Shown in pieces: positions 23,161 to 36,500 of a stretch of 64,000 nucleotides of DNA. The notes beneath the pieces were generated by a model. It did not search any database. It was not told the DNA's origin and was given only the letters and a program-made list of their open reading frames with translations. Numbering within the stretch: the first letter of the stretch is position 1; each line of letters opens with the position of its first letter. The position numbers and the translations under genes were made by a program. The DNA comes from Gaeumannomyces sp. JS-464 (lineage: Eukaryota > Ascomycota > Sordariomycetes > Magnaporthales > Magnaporthaceae), in NCBI GenBank assembly GCA_002197995.1, contig NGZR01000001.1, positions 4,774,001-4,838,000 on the forward strand, read 5' to 3'.

Positions 23161-25158
23161 AGCTGCGGTCGCGGTCTAGCCTCGGCCTTCCAACTGGATG
23201 CACTTTTCTATTGTCTCCCTTTTTTTTCTTTTGCGCTTTTTTTTTTTTTTTTTTTTTTTTTTTTTCTCTGGCCCGCGGTCGATGGGATCAAGTCTTGCTT
23301 GTTTTTAGCAGTCTTTCTCTCATCTATTTTGTCGTTTGCGCTCGTCCAGTGTCTCGATGCGCCTTGGACCTGGGTATGGGGGTGTAGGCGAAGCCAGGAG
23401 GGGAACAGTGGGATAACGCTCAGGTGGTGATGTTTCGCGGAATTGAGCAACGGAGGTGGACGACGATCCAATTCGATTGTGCAGAAAGGCTGGTCTGGGC
23501 GGTTTATATCTGAAGTCCCGCTTGCTCCCAGAGGTACCTAGCGTGATGCATGGCGCACAGGGAACAAGGAGGAGGGGAAGACGAGGAAGAAAAGAAAAAG
23601 AAAAAAGGGTGGTTCCAAATAGGGAAAGGTTGCTGCAGCTGATGGTAGGCACCACTGAGGCACGTCGGGAGGCAACCCAGCCAGTCCTCTGCTTGGTCGG
23701 ATGCTTTTTGGGTCGTCTCCTAAGCTCCTTCCCTTTTGCAGCTGTCGCATCGCAAGACAAGTCGTTGGGTGGAGACAAGCAACAGCCAGCCACATTCAGC
23801 CAGCGACGGCCAGCGACGGCCACCGTCTGCCGTTTTCTGAAAGTCGCTTGCGAACCCAACCCGTCCACCAACCCACCAATCCAACCAACCACAGGCATAC
23901 AGAGTGCTTTGCCATGTGAATCCCACCAAGCTGACCGCAGCATCGCCCTTTTCAAGCAGCGCATCAAGTTGAGTCACTGGGAAAATGTAAGTGGTAGGCA
24001 GATGTAGCCTCCGCGTTCGAACCACTGACTACCGCTGTGGTGGGCACCTAGCAATGGTGCAGCATGGATTGTGCAGTAGCGCCATCTTGGCTTCAGCGTT
24101 TGTCGCTGGCAAACAAAGTTTCGCTTCCCGCAAGATCCACAAGTCAGAGGCTTCCTGGTCCTTACCCTCGAGGACGGACCTAATAGTAGTTTATATTGTA
24201 ACGCACATCATATCTCAAAATCGCAACCCCTGGCCTCACGCTGTGAATGTAGAAAGGGCGGTGACCCGGGACTCGTGCCACGCTTCGACGGACTGCCGCG
24301 AACTCCTCCGTCAGGACCCAATGGTGTTCAAGACCGTCGGCGTCCATGTCCAGCCGAAGCACCAATGGGGACGCGGGGCTCTGCCAGCCGGCCGAAGAAT
24401 GCTTTCCATGTACCTAGATAGGTACCCAGACCCGAGGTGGTTAAAACGACGTCTGTATGTTTGAGGAAGTTATGGCAGTCAAAGTGGTCGAGCATGCCAC
24501 CCACGGTTCAAGGATCGAGACTTGGAGTTATAACGCGGGAGCGCAGGCAGTTTGGACGATAGCGGCATTTTAGGTTGTTGTCTAGAAGCCCGGGCTGTAT
24601 AGGTGGCGAAAACAGTTAGGTATACTTCGTCACCAAGTCACTTTCACGGCTCCAGCTAATCACAGCCCCGCCATATTTTCGGACCGCAGGACACAAAAAG
24701 ACGAGCGCCCCACAGGTACCTACATTGACTTCGCAGCCACTGCAAGCCGCTACAAGGCCATCCTCAGATATTTCAATCGGTACACGAACAGCTGCCGTGG
24801 GCCGAGACAGAAGTGATAAACGGAGGGCAGGACAGTGGCTCGGGAGTGGCAGGGGAAGAAAAGTTTTTCTTCTTTTTTTTCTGCCGGTTGTGTGACCCGT
24901 CAATGACAAGCCCGCCGTCCCTCCTTGTTCTCGTCCGCCATTGGGTGCTGGCAGCACATTGTCTCACTCCGGCACCTTTCTCGCATGAGGCGAGGGGCGG
25001 GGGGCCACGAGGACAAATATGCCCCATCCCGTGGCATGTGTGGCAGCCACTCCCCCTTGCTGCACCTGCATGCGCGGGAACTGGCTGAGTCTTAGCTGCC
25101 CGTCTTAGCCCGTACAGCTTTCGGAACATTCGAGATTTGTCGGCCCTTTGCGGCGAGC
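23161..25158. other. Intergenic region: BTB promoter and HELQ 3' flank
   Basis: About 2 kb with no recognised gene. It contains a 29-nt T run (23237-23265), a GAGGTACCTAG at 23531-23541, and TACCTAGATAGGTACCC at 24411-24427. ORFs such as 23320-23967 (-) and 23991-24464 (+) lack motifs and consistent composition. Confidence 0.45.
23237..23265. repeat. 29-nt poly(dA:dT) tract upstream of the BTB gene
   Basis: An uninterrupted run of 29 T on the plus strand (A on the gene strand), 77 bp upstream of the ATG. Long dA:dT tracts disfavour nucleosomes and are common promoter elements in fungi; that role is inferred here. Confidence 0.75.
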
Positions 25159-28100
25159 TCATTCTTCCTCGAAGAGCTGCTCTTGCGTTTCGCGTTCTGC
25201 AGCGGCTTGTTAGCCGTCGCTCATCTCGATATCGGCGAAAGATCGCTTCTCATGCCCTCGCCTGTGATGCTTCGTCCACTTACGCCAGATTCGGTTTGCC
25301 GAGTCGACAATGACTTGTGCCTTGATTAACAGTTTGTCTTTGTACTGCTGCTCATCCTTGTTCTCTGAACGGATCTTGTTAGGCTGGGCCTAAATCCGGT
25401 GGTGTGGTCAAATTAGCAAACGTGGGACACAAGGCGAAGCCTCCACACACTACCGCCCGTCGATCAAAAGCGAGTGGGAAGGGGAAAAGTACAGGGTCCA
25501 TTACCTGCATCAAGACCGGGACAAGTTCCTTGGGGTCGGCGTTGGCGACGGAAACGACGGTTTTGAAGCCGTTGTCCCAAAAGACCCGGCTACCGCGGTT
25601 CCAAGGAAAATTTAGTGTCAGTCGCGGTCGACGCCACCGATAAAGTCGCAACCGCAAGGGGAAAACACTCACGCTGTGCGACTCTTCACAAAGGTGATCT
25701 GTGCCAGGGAGAGCAGATCGGATTTTGCTCCTGCTTTAAGTCGATCCGAGAAATGATCCAGCACCGACGACATGGCACTGGGATGTCAGGGGATGGTCAG
25801 TCCAGTCCGGGGAGCATTTGACGTTAGGAAGGCCGGCTTACCCCCAGTCCATATGCTGGCAGAACCCGACCATACCGGCGGCAAAGCCCTGGCAGTTTTG
25901 CGCCAGATTCTGCACGGCGCCCCGGGGCACATCGTACTTTCTGGCAACGATATGCACCGGCATTTCGTTGCAGAGATCTCGCAGCTGTAATGCAGCGTAG
26001 AACCTGCGGTACACCCGAGCAAGTTCCCTCTCCTCTTCGGTAGACTCTCGGAGCTGGCCGCCCTGCATCATTCTGGCAACCTCGGTCGGCTTGAGCCCGA
26101 GGTGCTTCAGAACGCGGAGGCCACTTTCGTCGAGCGCCTCCATTTCGTTCCAGAACACGCGCCAGTTTATATCGGCTGCAGATTCGTGTACTGGCGTGAA
26201 CGTGTACAGGATGTGCATGTCACCATCCATCACGAAAGCCTTCAGGGCCTTCTTCAGCTCTTTATGGACAAAGACGCCGTCCTCGGGGTCGAGGGCACTA
26301 GCAACGATTGCCTTCCCAAGTTGGGTTGCCTGGAAATCTGAATACTCGTCGATGGCGATAAAGCCCATTTTCTGCAGGTTTTTGAGTGAAGTTTCAACAA
26401 GGGAATCGATAATCGCGAGGTCGGTTGTTTGTGCGAGCAATGTTTTGCGGATATAGTCGTCGAGGGACGCCCGCCCGGTGGCTAGTTTTATGGCAATGAC
26501 CTCCAAAAGTGCGCTAAGCTGGATGTAAGCCTCCTGGGTCCAGGGACAGGGGCCCGGAGTGAGATACATACCGCTGGATTCTCTGCCGATCTGTCATCAA
26601 AGAGCTGCTCACCTGCGGGAGTTCAGCGTGCATGAGACCCAAAACGTCTTCTAAATCGGTGGCTCGGCAGCACAGATACGTCTCCCCAACTTCATCCTTG
26701 CCTTTTCTGCCGGCCCTGCCTCTCATTTGACGTCTGCGCCCAAACGTTAGTGTTTGCGCAACAACGAGTGGTGAAGGTGCTTAAAGGGCGAGATCTTACA
26801 GCATCGATGGGCCGACGAGTTCCCGCCCCATGCGTGCGTTGTGAAGTATCACCCGCCGAGCAGGAAGATTTATGCCTGCAGCAAGACTGCAGGTAGCGAC
26901 ACACACTTTCAAGATGCCGCCATCATACCCCTTGGCGACAAGGTCGCGTTCTTCTGACGTCAAACCTGCCTGCACAGCGTCAGTACCCACCCATTGTTAT
27001 GTCCGTATCAGGCTTGATTTTCCGTACATCTGAAGGGCGTGTTAGTTATGAGAACACTACGTGGAAAGTGAACAACTGGCAGGGTAAGCCTTACGATGAA
27101 AAGCGACTCCGTATGGGATGGTCTGGAGAAGCACGGGATCTAAGCCACAGTTTAGATCTTGCAGGTCTGCAAGAAGCTCTCTTCTTCGATCCATGACAAC
27201 ACGCTCGACTTCAGCCAGGGCGGGCATCGTCCGGCTGATCAGGATGGCATCAGACTCGCACGTAGCGCGACTTCCGGAGAAAACCAGCACTCCGTATCCC
27301 GATCTGGCAGTCTCGTTGGCCAGGGCCACGACAGCGTTGAGGACAGGGTCCTTGAGCTCCTTGTGCGAGGACGGGTCAATCTTTCGCGTTGGGCAGCTGA
27401 GCATCTGCGATGATCGGCGGCGCTCTCTGTCTATTTGGTTGGCTGTCCGTATCATGTTGCTGGTGGTGGCTGTCGGGTAAACACTACCGTCGCACACGAG
27501 ATGCTCCTCAATGGGAACTGGTCGATAGTGAGTTTCGTACGAGTGCCCACCGAGCCACGTAGAAAGCAAGTTGGCATTCTAAGCAGTGCCATCACCCATA
27601 AATCAGCTGCCGTCTCAATCTGAAACGAGGGCTAAGCCCATAGCAAAGGACTTACTGCCAGAGTTGCACTCATGCCGACGATTTGGATGGGTTGGTCAAG
27701 ACACAAGAGCTTAGTGGCCAGGAGCTCGAAAAGGTAGCCCCTATAATCATCATCAATCATATGGAGTTCGTCTAGGACGACGACTCGGAGCTTATTTATT
27801 GAGCAGTCATCGATGGCTGTGTTGACAAGGGCATTTGCCTGGCAGAGGCTTTAGAACAAGTAATATAGGGCATAAAGTACCATGATAGCGTTCAAGAAAA
27901 GGGGGGTGGTAGGCAGACACACCTTCTCAAGCGTACAGACTCCAATATCAAAATCTGACCAGGTGTGCTTCAGGTTGCTGCCTCCGAAAAAGCCAACCTA
28001 CAACATCCTTGTGAGTGGGTCGCCATTGCAATATCATGGTGGCGAGGCTCACTTACGACCCGGATTGTGTCCTCGTCGGCTCGTCGACGCCAGACGCTGT

Positions 28101-28793
28101 TCTCCCTGGCTTCCTTCGCCGCCGTGGTGGTGCCATGAGCAATATCACGGACGATCCCACGGAGCCACCGTACCTTTTTTGTACTAGAGCAACATAGGGG
28201 AGCACCAGAAGCGACTTGGACCCTGGTTTGGACTATCTGCTTGAGCATGAGCATATCTGCCACGAGGCTTTTCCCGCCACCGGTGGGGGCCGTGTAGACG
28301 AGATTCTTTTCGCCATCGAGGAGGCCTGGCCGAGTAAGCACAGCTTCTGCCAGGGGTAGATGGACTTTATCCCCAGAGAAGCAAAGTTGTCAACCAGTTG
28401 TCGCGGGAGGCCGTAGAGCGGGTGGGAAAGCGAGAGCAGGGGATCCAGGGTAGCCGTCGGGGTCGCCTGGAAATAGTCCGAAACGGCCGCGTCGGCTGAC
28501 GGGACGACGTGGTTTATAGCACTAGCAGCAAGTCGAGGCACCTCCTTGGCGAGAGCAACGTGTTGCCGAGGAGGTGGCAGGCTTTGCATGCTTGGCCCTT
28601 CCGCTGGAGCGACAGAGGAGATGGTGGTGTCTCCATGATCAACTAGGTACGAATGCGGACGTTTTTGACCTGCAACAGCAACGGTTGTCTGGATTGTCGT
28701 CTGTCGCTCGTTAGCGACATCGAACGAGGTCTTGTGCCACATTCCCAGCCGGTTGACATGTTGGTGGGTCAGCCGAGGGCGGCACTGGTTCAT
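25159..28793 (-). CDS. HELQ/Hel308-type Ski2-like DNA helicase (many introns, at least three frame breaks)
   Basis: The protein is rebuilt from about ten exons. In order: YPWQ...LTRPGLLDGEKNLVY; TAPTGGGKS (Walker A); VALVQKK and KVRWLRG; WRRRADEDTIRVV; DELHMIDDDYRG (DExH); GMSATLAN (III); LVFSGSRATC (IV); ATCSLAAGINLPARRVI (V); RQMRGRAGRKG (VI). A winged-helix/ratchet region and C-terminal KSRTARVFWDNGF and ANADPKELVPVL follow. This family remodels stalled forks and assists homologous recombination or interstrand-crosslink repair. Clear introns are 27998-28056, 27839-27920, 27579-27655 and 25197-25283. Breaks occur near 28349, 28220 and 28180. I place the stop at 25159 after the last intron (GTAAGT, GCTAAC branch, CTGCAG). 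Reading through that intron would end at 25210. The start is uncertain; an upstream exon is possible. Confidence 0.85.
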
Positions 28794-31700
28794 CACGTCG
28801 GCCGTTTAGCAAAGACAGAAAAAAAGAAAGACAAAAGCAAGTTGCGTGCAAATAGCGTTTGTGTAGCGAGGTCGAGCTCGAGCACAGGCTTTTATTGCGT
28901 TCAATTGTTCTGCAGTGCCGCGGGTGGCCTAAAGAGGGGCTGAGCAGGCACGCAAGCAATCGAGGTGACGTGTTTGACGCGACTTGCTGAGGTCGCAGAT
29001 GCACCAAACCAACACCAGGTCACGTTTTCTTTTTTCCTCTTGTCTTGTCTCGATTGGTGGCTGCTTCCCTTTTCCCCCTCCCAGGATTCGTCAAATTGCT
29101 CGAACCGGCAAGATGGGCCAGCACGTGCATCGAGCTACCGTTTCCGGACTCACCCCTGCGCACTGACAGGGATCTTTGATGGCTTGAGTGGGGGCGGCAG
29201 GCCCGGCAGGTCCGCCCGTGCAGGCGGTGCAGCAGCACAAACCCGGCGCCCAACTTACTTTCGACTGGCAGAGACAGACGCGGCCAGCTGTGCTGGGGCC
29301 TGGACATGCACCAAGCGGATGTGGACGCGCTAAATGCCACGGTTGGAACGGTGAGCAGCGCTGGGGGAGAAGGGCAGCGGAGACAGCGACGGTTTTTGTA
29401 GTGCATCGCCAGCAGCCGGTCGGTCTCGCCAGGGCCCTGAAAGCCAGAAGAGCCAAGGCGGCGCGGGTGCGCGATTGATGTTTGACAATGGGGGAGCCAA
29501 AGAGGCGCGCGGTGGGTTGGGCAAACCCTGCGGATCGGTGACGAGTTCCATAGGATCCTGGTCGGGCCCCACAATTGGCGAGCCGCGACCGCGACAAGAT
29601 TTGCTGCATTTTGCTGCCACCCCATCGTGCGTGTTTCTGCGTTGTCCAGGACGGCAAAGCGGTGCAAATTGGATCCAGGGCGGACGGTCGGTCAGTCAAC
29701 CGTAAACCTCGCGTTGCAGCACATGCTGGACGAATGATCCCCAGCCCGCCGGCTTCTCCCGTCCGCCAGCGCAGGTGGTGTGAACGACCGCCCTCGGTAG
29801 GTACCCCGCGCCGAATCAAGCCGGAAACCATCCGGACGTCGTCCCTTTCCTCACGAACCCAAAATAAACCCCAGCAGCCTCTCCTGGCTACGAGTCGCAA
29901 ACCCGCAAAATTGGACACATCTCCGTTCATCCCTACCCCCATAGATGCGGCATGGCCGGTTGCCAAGACATGACCCAAGTGGTGTGAATTACATCTGTCT
30001 CTGCCTGGCTGTGGTCGGGAGCTTACTGCGCACGCGGTAGGGAGCATCGGAACGACGGGCGAATAGGTTGTCGTACGTCAGCAGGGGGGCAGACTGACTG
30101 CCTTGGGCCAGCCCCGACGCGCGCGGAGACTTGGTTTCCCAGTGCCGCCCATTATCGTCAAATAGCTGCCGAGCCATTGCCGGCGTACAGGGAATTCTAG
30201 CGGAACGTTTGCCTGTTCGTCTCTACCATAGTCCCATCAATTGCTACAGGTGATGATCTGTGTTCCAAGGTGTGCATGAATTTTTATTTTATTTTTATTC
30301 GGCCTGCTACATACACTAAACCACAAGGCGACGTGGGCGGACGCCCCGGGAAAGCCTCATGGCGTCGCAGGCAGAAGGGAGGTGGCGAATTGACCACGGG
30401 GTACAGGTACGAGTCCATTTCGATTCAAGCGTGCACCAGGAAGGGGAGGGTGTGGTGGTTAGAAGGAATGGTGGATGGCGCAGCCGCATGCTCACCACCT
30501 CACCTACTTCCCCCTCCACGCAACGCCAACGCCCCGACCAATATCATCCCAGACAGCCGGTCGGCAGATCCATGAGTTGTGGGCATTTCGGAGCTTGGGA
30601 AGATAGATGGGTACCTATCCAGACCACAAGCATCAGCTAGACAAAGTCGGCTAGCCTCATGTTACTCAAGAAATCTACGTGCAGAAGAATTGGAAGGTGA
30701 AAGTGGAAAAAATGGTGGGGACAATGAGCGGCCAACATGTGGTGACTTGAAACAAACAATGCACACCCATACATACTGTGGGTGTTGACCCAGAGCACAA
30801 CGTTCATTTTTGTGTCCCCTAAATTCATCCAAACCTAAGCCCGCTACCGTATCTGCCTGCCCGACCATCCACACTCGTCTTTCTCGGGCCCTTTCGCTAC
30901 TAGGTAGGTAGTCCAGAGTTGCATTCAGCGCCTTTGCGTGAGCGCCAGCCGACAGCTTCCGCTTAGGTACCTAGGTACCTCGAGGTAGGTATCCGGGCGG
31001 CGAGGGTGGAAGGAATGGTACTTGAGGCACCCCATCCCATCGTGGAAACCGGCGAGCTTCCATGCCGCATCTGCCACTCGATCCACCACCCATGCTGAAC
31101 GTCAGTGCGACTCTCATCACCCGACTTTAACAAACCAGCGAGCAAATAACTTGGAGGTACCCACGGAGGGATTTTCGCCATCAAAACGGAGCCACAACGG
31201 CGCCCGGGCGCTGTGGGTGAACCACGCCAAACGGCAACTACCCGAGATGCCCACGCTCCGGTCGGTTGAACTGCGTTGGAGAGACGGCGGAGTGCTACGC
31301 AGACGAACTAACCTTTGGGGCTGGCTGTCCCACCGTGGTATGCAGGTGTCGTGGTATTCTGGGCATTCATGGCGCGCATTGGATTTCGATTATCTGGGTC
31401 AAGGCGAGAAGCAGCCTCTAGGGAACTGCGGCGTGGGTACCTAAGCAAGCGGGCAACTGACTGGACCAGCCGCCCAAGCGGGGCGGGAGCACCCATTTCT
31501 CTCTCAAATCATACCAGTCACTTTTTTTTTTTTCGAACCTTGGGCATGAGGATGCCGCGGGAAGCAAGTCTTTTCAGCGCACAAGACAGACTCGGGCAGA
31601 CTGGAGACATTGATTGTTCCCCAGACGGCATTGTTTTCTAATACGCCTCGCTTGGAGACAGGGGGCGAGATAACTCCATGTCGCAAGTCGTCGGTGGTGT

Positions 31701-33569
31701 ACAGAGAAAAGCAAAAACGCTCGCGAAATCTCGGCATCTTGGCGATGCAGCATCTATTATATCATCCGCTAGTTTTGAATGGCGAGGCGGGATAGTAGAA
31801 CAAACTAGGGTGCACAGCGGCCCGTAGGTATGCCGTCGGGCTCCTCTGCCCAGAAGCTGGAAGACGGGGTGGGAGGGGGAAATGCAACGAAGAAATGGGG
31901 AAAGAAGACCAAAAAGCAAAAACGGTCAAAGAGTGCTCGAATATGGAGGATCGATATCTCTCAATAGGGTCCATGGACCCGCGAGTATAGCACGCACGCA
32001 TATTTCTAGGGTATGAGAATGGATGAGTCGTGGAGGGGGGCGAAGGCAAGGTGACGTGGTAAAGCCAGGCATGAGGGAACGAGGCAGGAGCCCCGGAAAA
32101 GGATAAGGTGGCCCAGCAGAGATGGAACAGGAAACGGACCCAATCATAGCATCAATTTGTGAGCGGCACTCGTGGCTGGGGATCTCATGTCTCTCGAGCC
32201 GGACCCAGCGGGGAGCCTTTCGCCCTCTTCCTCCCTGTCGTCTCCTCCGCTAGCAAGGCCCTGGCGGACAGGTTCTTTGCACGCCGCTCGGGTGTGACGC
32301 AGACGGAGACCAGGAGCTGGGGCTGCAACCCATCCGTCGAGAATTTGATGGATTGATGGGCGGACGGATGGATGATGCGAGGTGCGCATTCTGGGAAACA
32401 TCGCGTGCCTACCTTGCCTACGTGCCAGGCATTTCCCCCCTTGCCAGCGCCGCTTCTTGTCCCAAGTCCATGCAGTCAGTCCCAGGTGTGGATTGGCCTG
32501 AGGTCTGGTCTGGTCTGTGTGTGAAAATCAATGGATTGGACCGAATGGGGACCCAGTCTGGCAAAGTACCTCTGGGGTAGCCAAGAAAGCTGCAGGGTCT
32601 GGTCTTGAGTGGTAGCTTTGCTGGCGAGCAGGGGGCCCTGTCGATGGAAACATCCCTGCAAGGTACAAACGAGATACATGCAGCCCTCGTCCAAATCTCA
32701 ACGACGGGCTGGGGAAGTACCCAGGTACCTCTGGGACGGCCGAATCAGAGAGACGGGCGGCCAGCGCCTTGCGGCCAGGCCCTTGTCCCCCCAGCGCAGG
32801 CCGTAGTGCCTGGGGGCGTTTGGGTGGTGCCCGCCAAATGCACCCAGATGCCACCACCCTGACCCATCATATCCGCCTTGGGACATCGTTCATCTTCTTA
32901 TTCCCTACCCTCTTCCTCTCTCCGTTCTCTCCTCCACATAATTCCTACGCAACATCTGCCTCGAACACCTCCCCCGTAGTTTTTTTCTCCGGCCCGAAGC
33001 ACTGCAGCCGGATTACTCCATCGCCTTCTTCCTGCCCCAGGCCATGAGTCCCATCTTCTAAACCTTGGCCAGCCGCCCTCTTTTTTATTCTTCTTGGAAT
33101 TTCCCGAGCCTGGGAGCCCGTGGCTGCCGGACCCTCTCATCTGCCCGTTCCCGCACCCTGAACATCGCGGATATCTATCCTTTCTCCTTCCCCCGCGACA
33201 GAACGCGCCGCCTTCGTTTCATCAATCCTTTCTGCGTGTAGAAGCACTGGCATCCAGAAGCAGCAGAGGCACTTCCCAGCCGCCTGCCTGCCTGCCTGCT
33301 TGTCTGGGATCCCAGATCACTGGCATGCATCAACCATCGTGCGGCTCGATAACTCACTTGCCCACCTCGCACCCCGTCACCCAGCCGTCATCGCAACCCA
33401 GGCGCCTGGCGTTTTGACGGCCGCGCCCGTCCCTCTTTCCCCATTCCTACTTTCAACCACTAGGCCGTGCCGCCCTCGCTGGCGACATCCCCGTTTTGTC
33501 GGCTCCTAAGAGCCTCGTTCTCGGGCAGTAGCTGAGCGCGGCGAACCGCTCGGTGAATTGCCCGGTGCC
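28794..33569. other. 4.8-kb gap without a recognisable gene
   Basis: I searched both strands for split genes and found no conserved motif. The longest frame (29091-30047, minus) is rich in Arg, Cys, Trp and His, overlaps plus-strand frames of similar length, and resembles out-of-frame GC-rich sequence. The gap contains the longest GGTACC/CCTAGG motif cluster of the window (30962-30991), others near 30601, 31437 and 32722, and a pyrimidine-rich leader just before Snt2 from about 32880. It may hold promoters, a non-coding transcript or a fast-evolving gene I cannot recognise. Confidence 0.4.
30962..30991. repeat. Tandem TACCTAGGTA-type palindromic motif cluster
   Basis: Alternating GGTACC and CCTAGG palindromes in 4-base phase, ending CGAGGTAGGTA. 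It is one of more than ten such intergenic occurrences in the window. Confidence 0.75.
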
Positions 33570-36500
33570 ATGGCCCAGAAGCCGCAGGGCTCGGGTGCCT
33601 CTGATGGCCAGTCTGCGTCGGCCAGAGGGACTGCAGACGCTGCACCATCAAGCAAGCAATCAAACTCGGCTCATTCTTCGGTTTTGCCCAGGATGTCGGA
33701 CCCCGGCCCCAGTCACGGGCACGCTGCCGCCACGTCTGAGCCGATGGCAAAGTCCAACTCGTCGAGCTCGAATCCGCCCTTGTCCAAGGACGCAGCCGGC
33801 AGCACCGCGTCGCCCTACGGCACGCGGTCTCGGAACAGGACTGGCAGCTCCCGGCCCAATTATGCAGAGGATAAAGATATCGACATGGAGATCTTTGAGC
33901 TCTACCCCGGGAGGGCCGACGACGATGCCAAGAAAGCATCACGCCCGGTCGCGTCAACGGCAGCCAGCAACAACAGCACGACCTCAACCAGTACCGCCGC
34001 CGCCGCCGCCGCTGCTACTTCTGCCGCCGCGACCGCCGCGATGAATGATGCGCCGCCACCGCGAGCGTCCGGCGGCTCCTCCAGGAAGCCTCTTCCCTCT
34101 GACAGCAAGCATTCGCAAAACGGCGCCAAGGACCAGTCGTCAAATACTCATCTGACAGCCCCTGCCGCTGCTGCCCGGCCCCGGCACAATCATCCTCCAA
34201 GAAGCGCAAGGCCGCATCGCAGGCCAGCCAGTCCTCCCACGCAGCGGCCGCAGATTCCCCCAGCGCGGCGGTCGTGGGCAAAAAATCGGGCAATGCCAGT
34301 AATGCCCCATCTAACGCGGTCGCGCACAAGGGCTACGCGACCACTAATTTGCTCACGTTTGAGGCCTGTCGTAACACGCCCAAGGACGGCAAGATGATTG
34401 CCGACGACGGCACGGAACTGGAGGTCAACGGTGAGCAGCCCAGATGATTTTTTTTTCTCATCTTTTTCTTCACTTATTTCTATTTTTTATACTATGTCTT
34501 ATTTTATCTTTTTGCTCACAGGCGTTTGGTTCTTTTTTCTTCTGGTCTTTCTTTTCTTTTCATTTTTCCCTCCCTCCCTTCCTCGCTTCCCGTTCCCTGG
34601 TCACCGCCACCCTTGCAACGCTACCCACCCATAATTTTGGCCTTGCTAACCAGCGTCAGACCACGTCTACTTGGTGTGCGAGCCTCCTGGCGAGCCGTAC
34701 TATCTTGCACGGATCATGGAATTTCTTCACGTCAAGAATGACCCCACACAGCCCGTGGACGCGCTGCGCGTCAACTGGTATTACCGGCCAAAAGACATCG
34801 CGCGCAAGGTCAACGACACGCGGGCGGTCTTTGCGACAATGCACTCGGATGTCAGCCCGCTGACCTCGCTGCGTGGCAAATGTGTCATCAGGCACAAGGC
34901 CGAAATTGCCAAGCTGGACGAGTATCGCAAAAACCCGGATTGCTTCTGGTTTGAAAAGCTGTACGACCGGTACATCCAGAAGAACTACGAGGTCATCCCG
35001 ACGTTCCAGATCATCAACGTGCCCGAAAAAGTCAAGAAGGTGCTCGACGATCGCTGGAAGTACATCCTGGTGGAGCAGGGCCGCGGCAAGGAGCTCACGA
35101 GTGCCGTCAAGCTGTGCAAGAGGTGTTCGGGCTACTGCGCGAGGTAAGTGGTGGACCCCACCAAGCCAAATTCCGCACCGCCCCGTGGTTGGGCCAAGTC
35201 AAAATCGCTAACGCTCGGGCCACCAGCAACGATTCGGTTGACTGTGCCGTGTGTCAGAACACCTACCACATGAACTGTGTGCGGCCCCCCCTGCTCAAGA
35301 AGCCGTCACGTGGTTTTGCCTGGTCATGTGCCGCCTGCAGCCGCGCCAGGAGCGCAAGCTCGAGGCTCGCAACACTCCTAATGTCGGCCTCGACTCCAAC
35401 GCCGAGCCTGACGACGAGGAGCTCTACGACGAGGAGGAGGATGACCTGGCCGCTGCCGACACGGGCCGCACCAGCCCCGCCGACGGCGACGACGAGCCCC
35501 ATGCCCCCGTCAGCGCCGAGCAGATGTACCATGCCAGCCTCTGGCCCTACCGCTACCTGGGAATTCACTGCAAGGTCGAGGACGTGCTGGACTATGACGA
35601 CCGCATATACCCCCGCGCATCGACTCGCATAGGCCCCCGCCACCAGGCCGTTGTTCCTGACTGGCCAGGGCGCCCCGTCGAGTATGTCAAGCCGAGCGAG
35701 GTCGAAATAAGGAAGTCCGGGCGCAAGGACGGACGGCTGTCCAAGGAGGCGCAGGCCGCTCTCGAGGCCGAGAAGATCGCAAAATCAAAGCGCCCGAAAT
35801 GGGTGCAGGACGAGCCCGCGGGATACGTGGCGCGAGGCGAGGACTACGATAATGACGATCCCCGAAACACAGCACAGCTTCTCTGGAAACCACTGGACAC
35901 CGAGGCTAGCGGCCTCCCCGAAAACGCGATCGAGATTTACATGAGCCGCGTGAGACAGATGAACGGAACCACGCTCCGCCTCCCACCCGAGTCGACGAAC
36001 CTCCTGGATGCTGCCCGAGACGTCCTCTTTGCGCACGACTACGACTTTAAGGAGGCTCTCATTGAGCTGCCGCTCCTGGATAAGGAGGTGTTTAGAGAGC
36101 CTGAGTTGAGCCCGGCAGAGGTGAAAAAGTTTGAAGAGGGTGTTGCGAAGTTCGGATCGGAGCTCCACAGTGTGAAGAAGCACGTCAAGACGGTTTCGCC
36201 TGGGGATATCGTGCGCTTCTATTACACGTGGAAGAAGTCCAAGCGCGGCAAGGAGGTTTGGGGCAACTACTCGGGCCGCAAGAGCAAAAAGGAGGTCAAG
36301 GAGGCCAAGAAGACCGAGGCGGCATCCCAGAGCAAGATGCAGGATGATGTGGCCGACGACCACGACGACTCGGCGTTCGACGCCGACAAGGCCCGCGAGA
36401 AGAAGCGCCAGTTCATCTGTAAGTTTTGCAACACGAAGCAGTCGAGGCAGTGGCGGCGTGCGCCTAATGCCTCGGGAGCGCTCGTGTCGGAGAACGGAGG

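Noticed and set aside
24001..24060. GTTCGAA-containing stretch resembling a tRNA T-loop
   Set aside because: No matching acceptor stem, D-arm or anticodon stem could be folded around it. A tRNA scan would be decisive.
29091..30047. 318-codon minus-strand open frame
   Set aside because: Its composition is Arg/Cys/Trp/His-heavy, it has no motif, and it overlaps comparable frames on the other strand. It behaves like an out-of-frame reading of GC-rich DNA.
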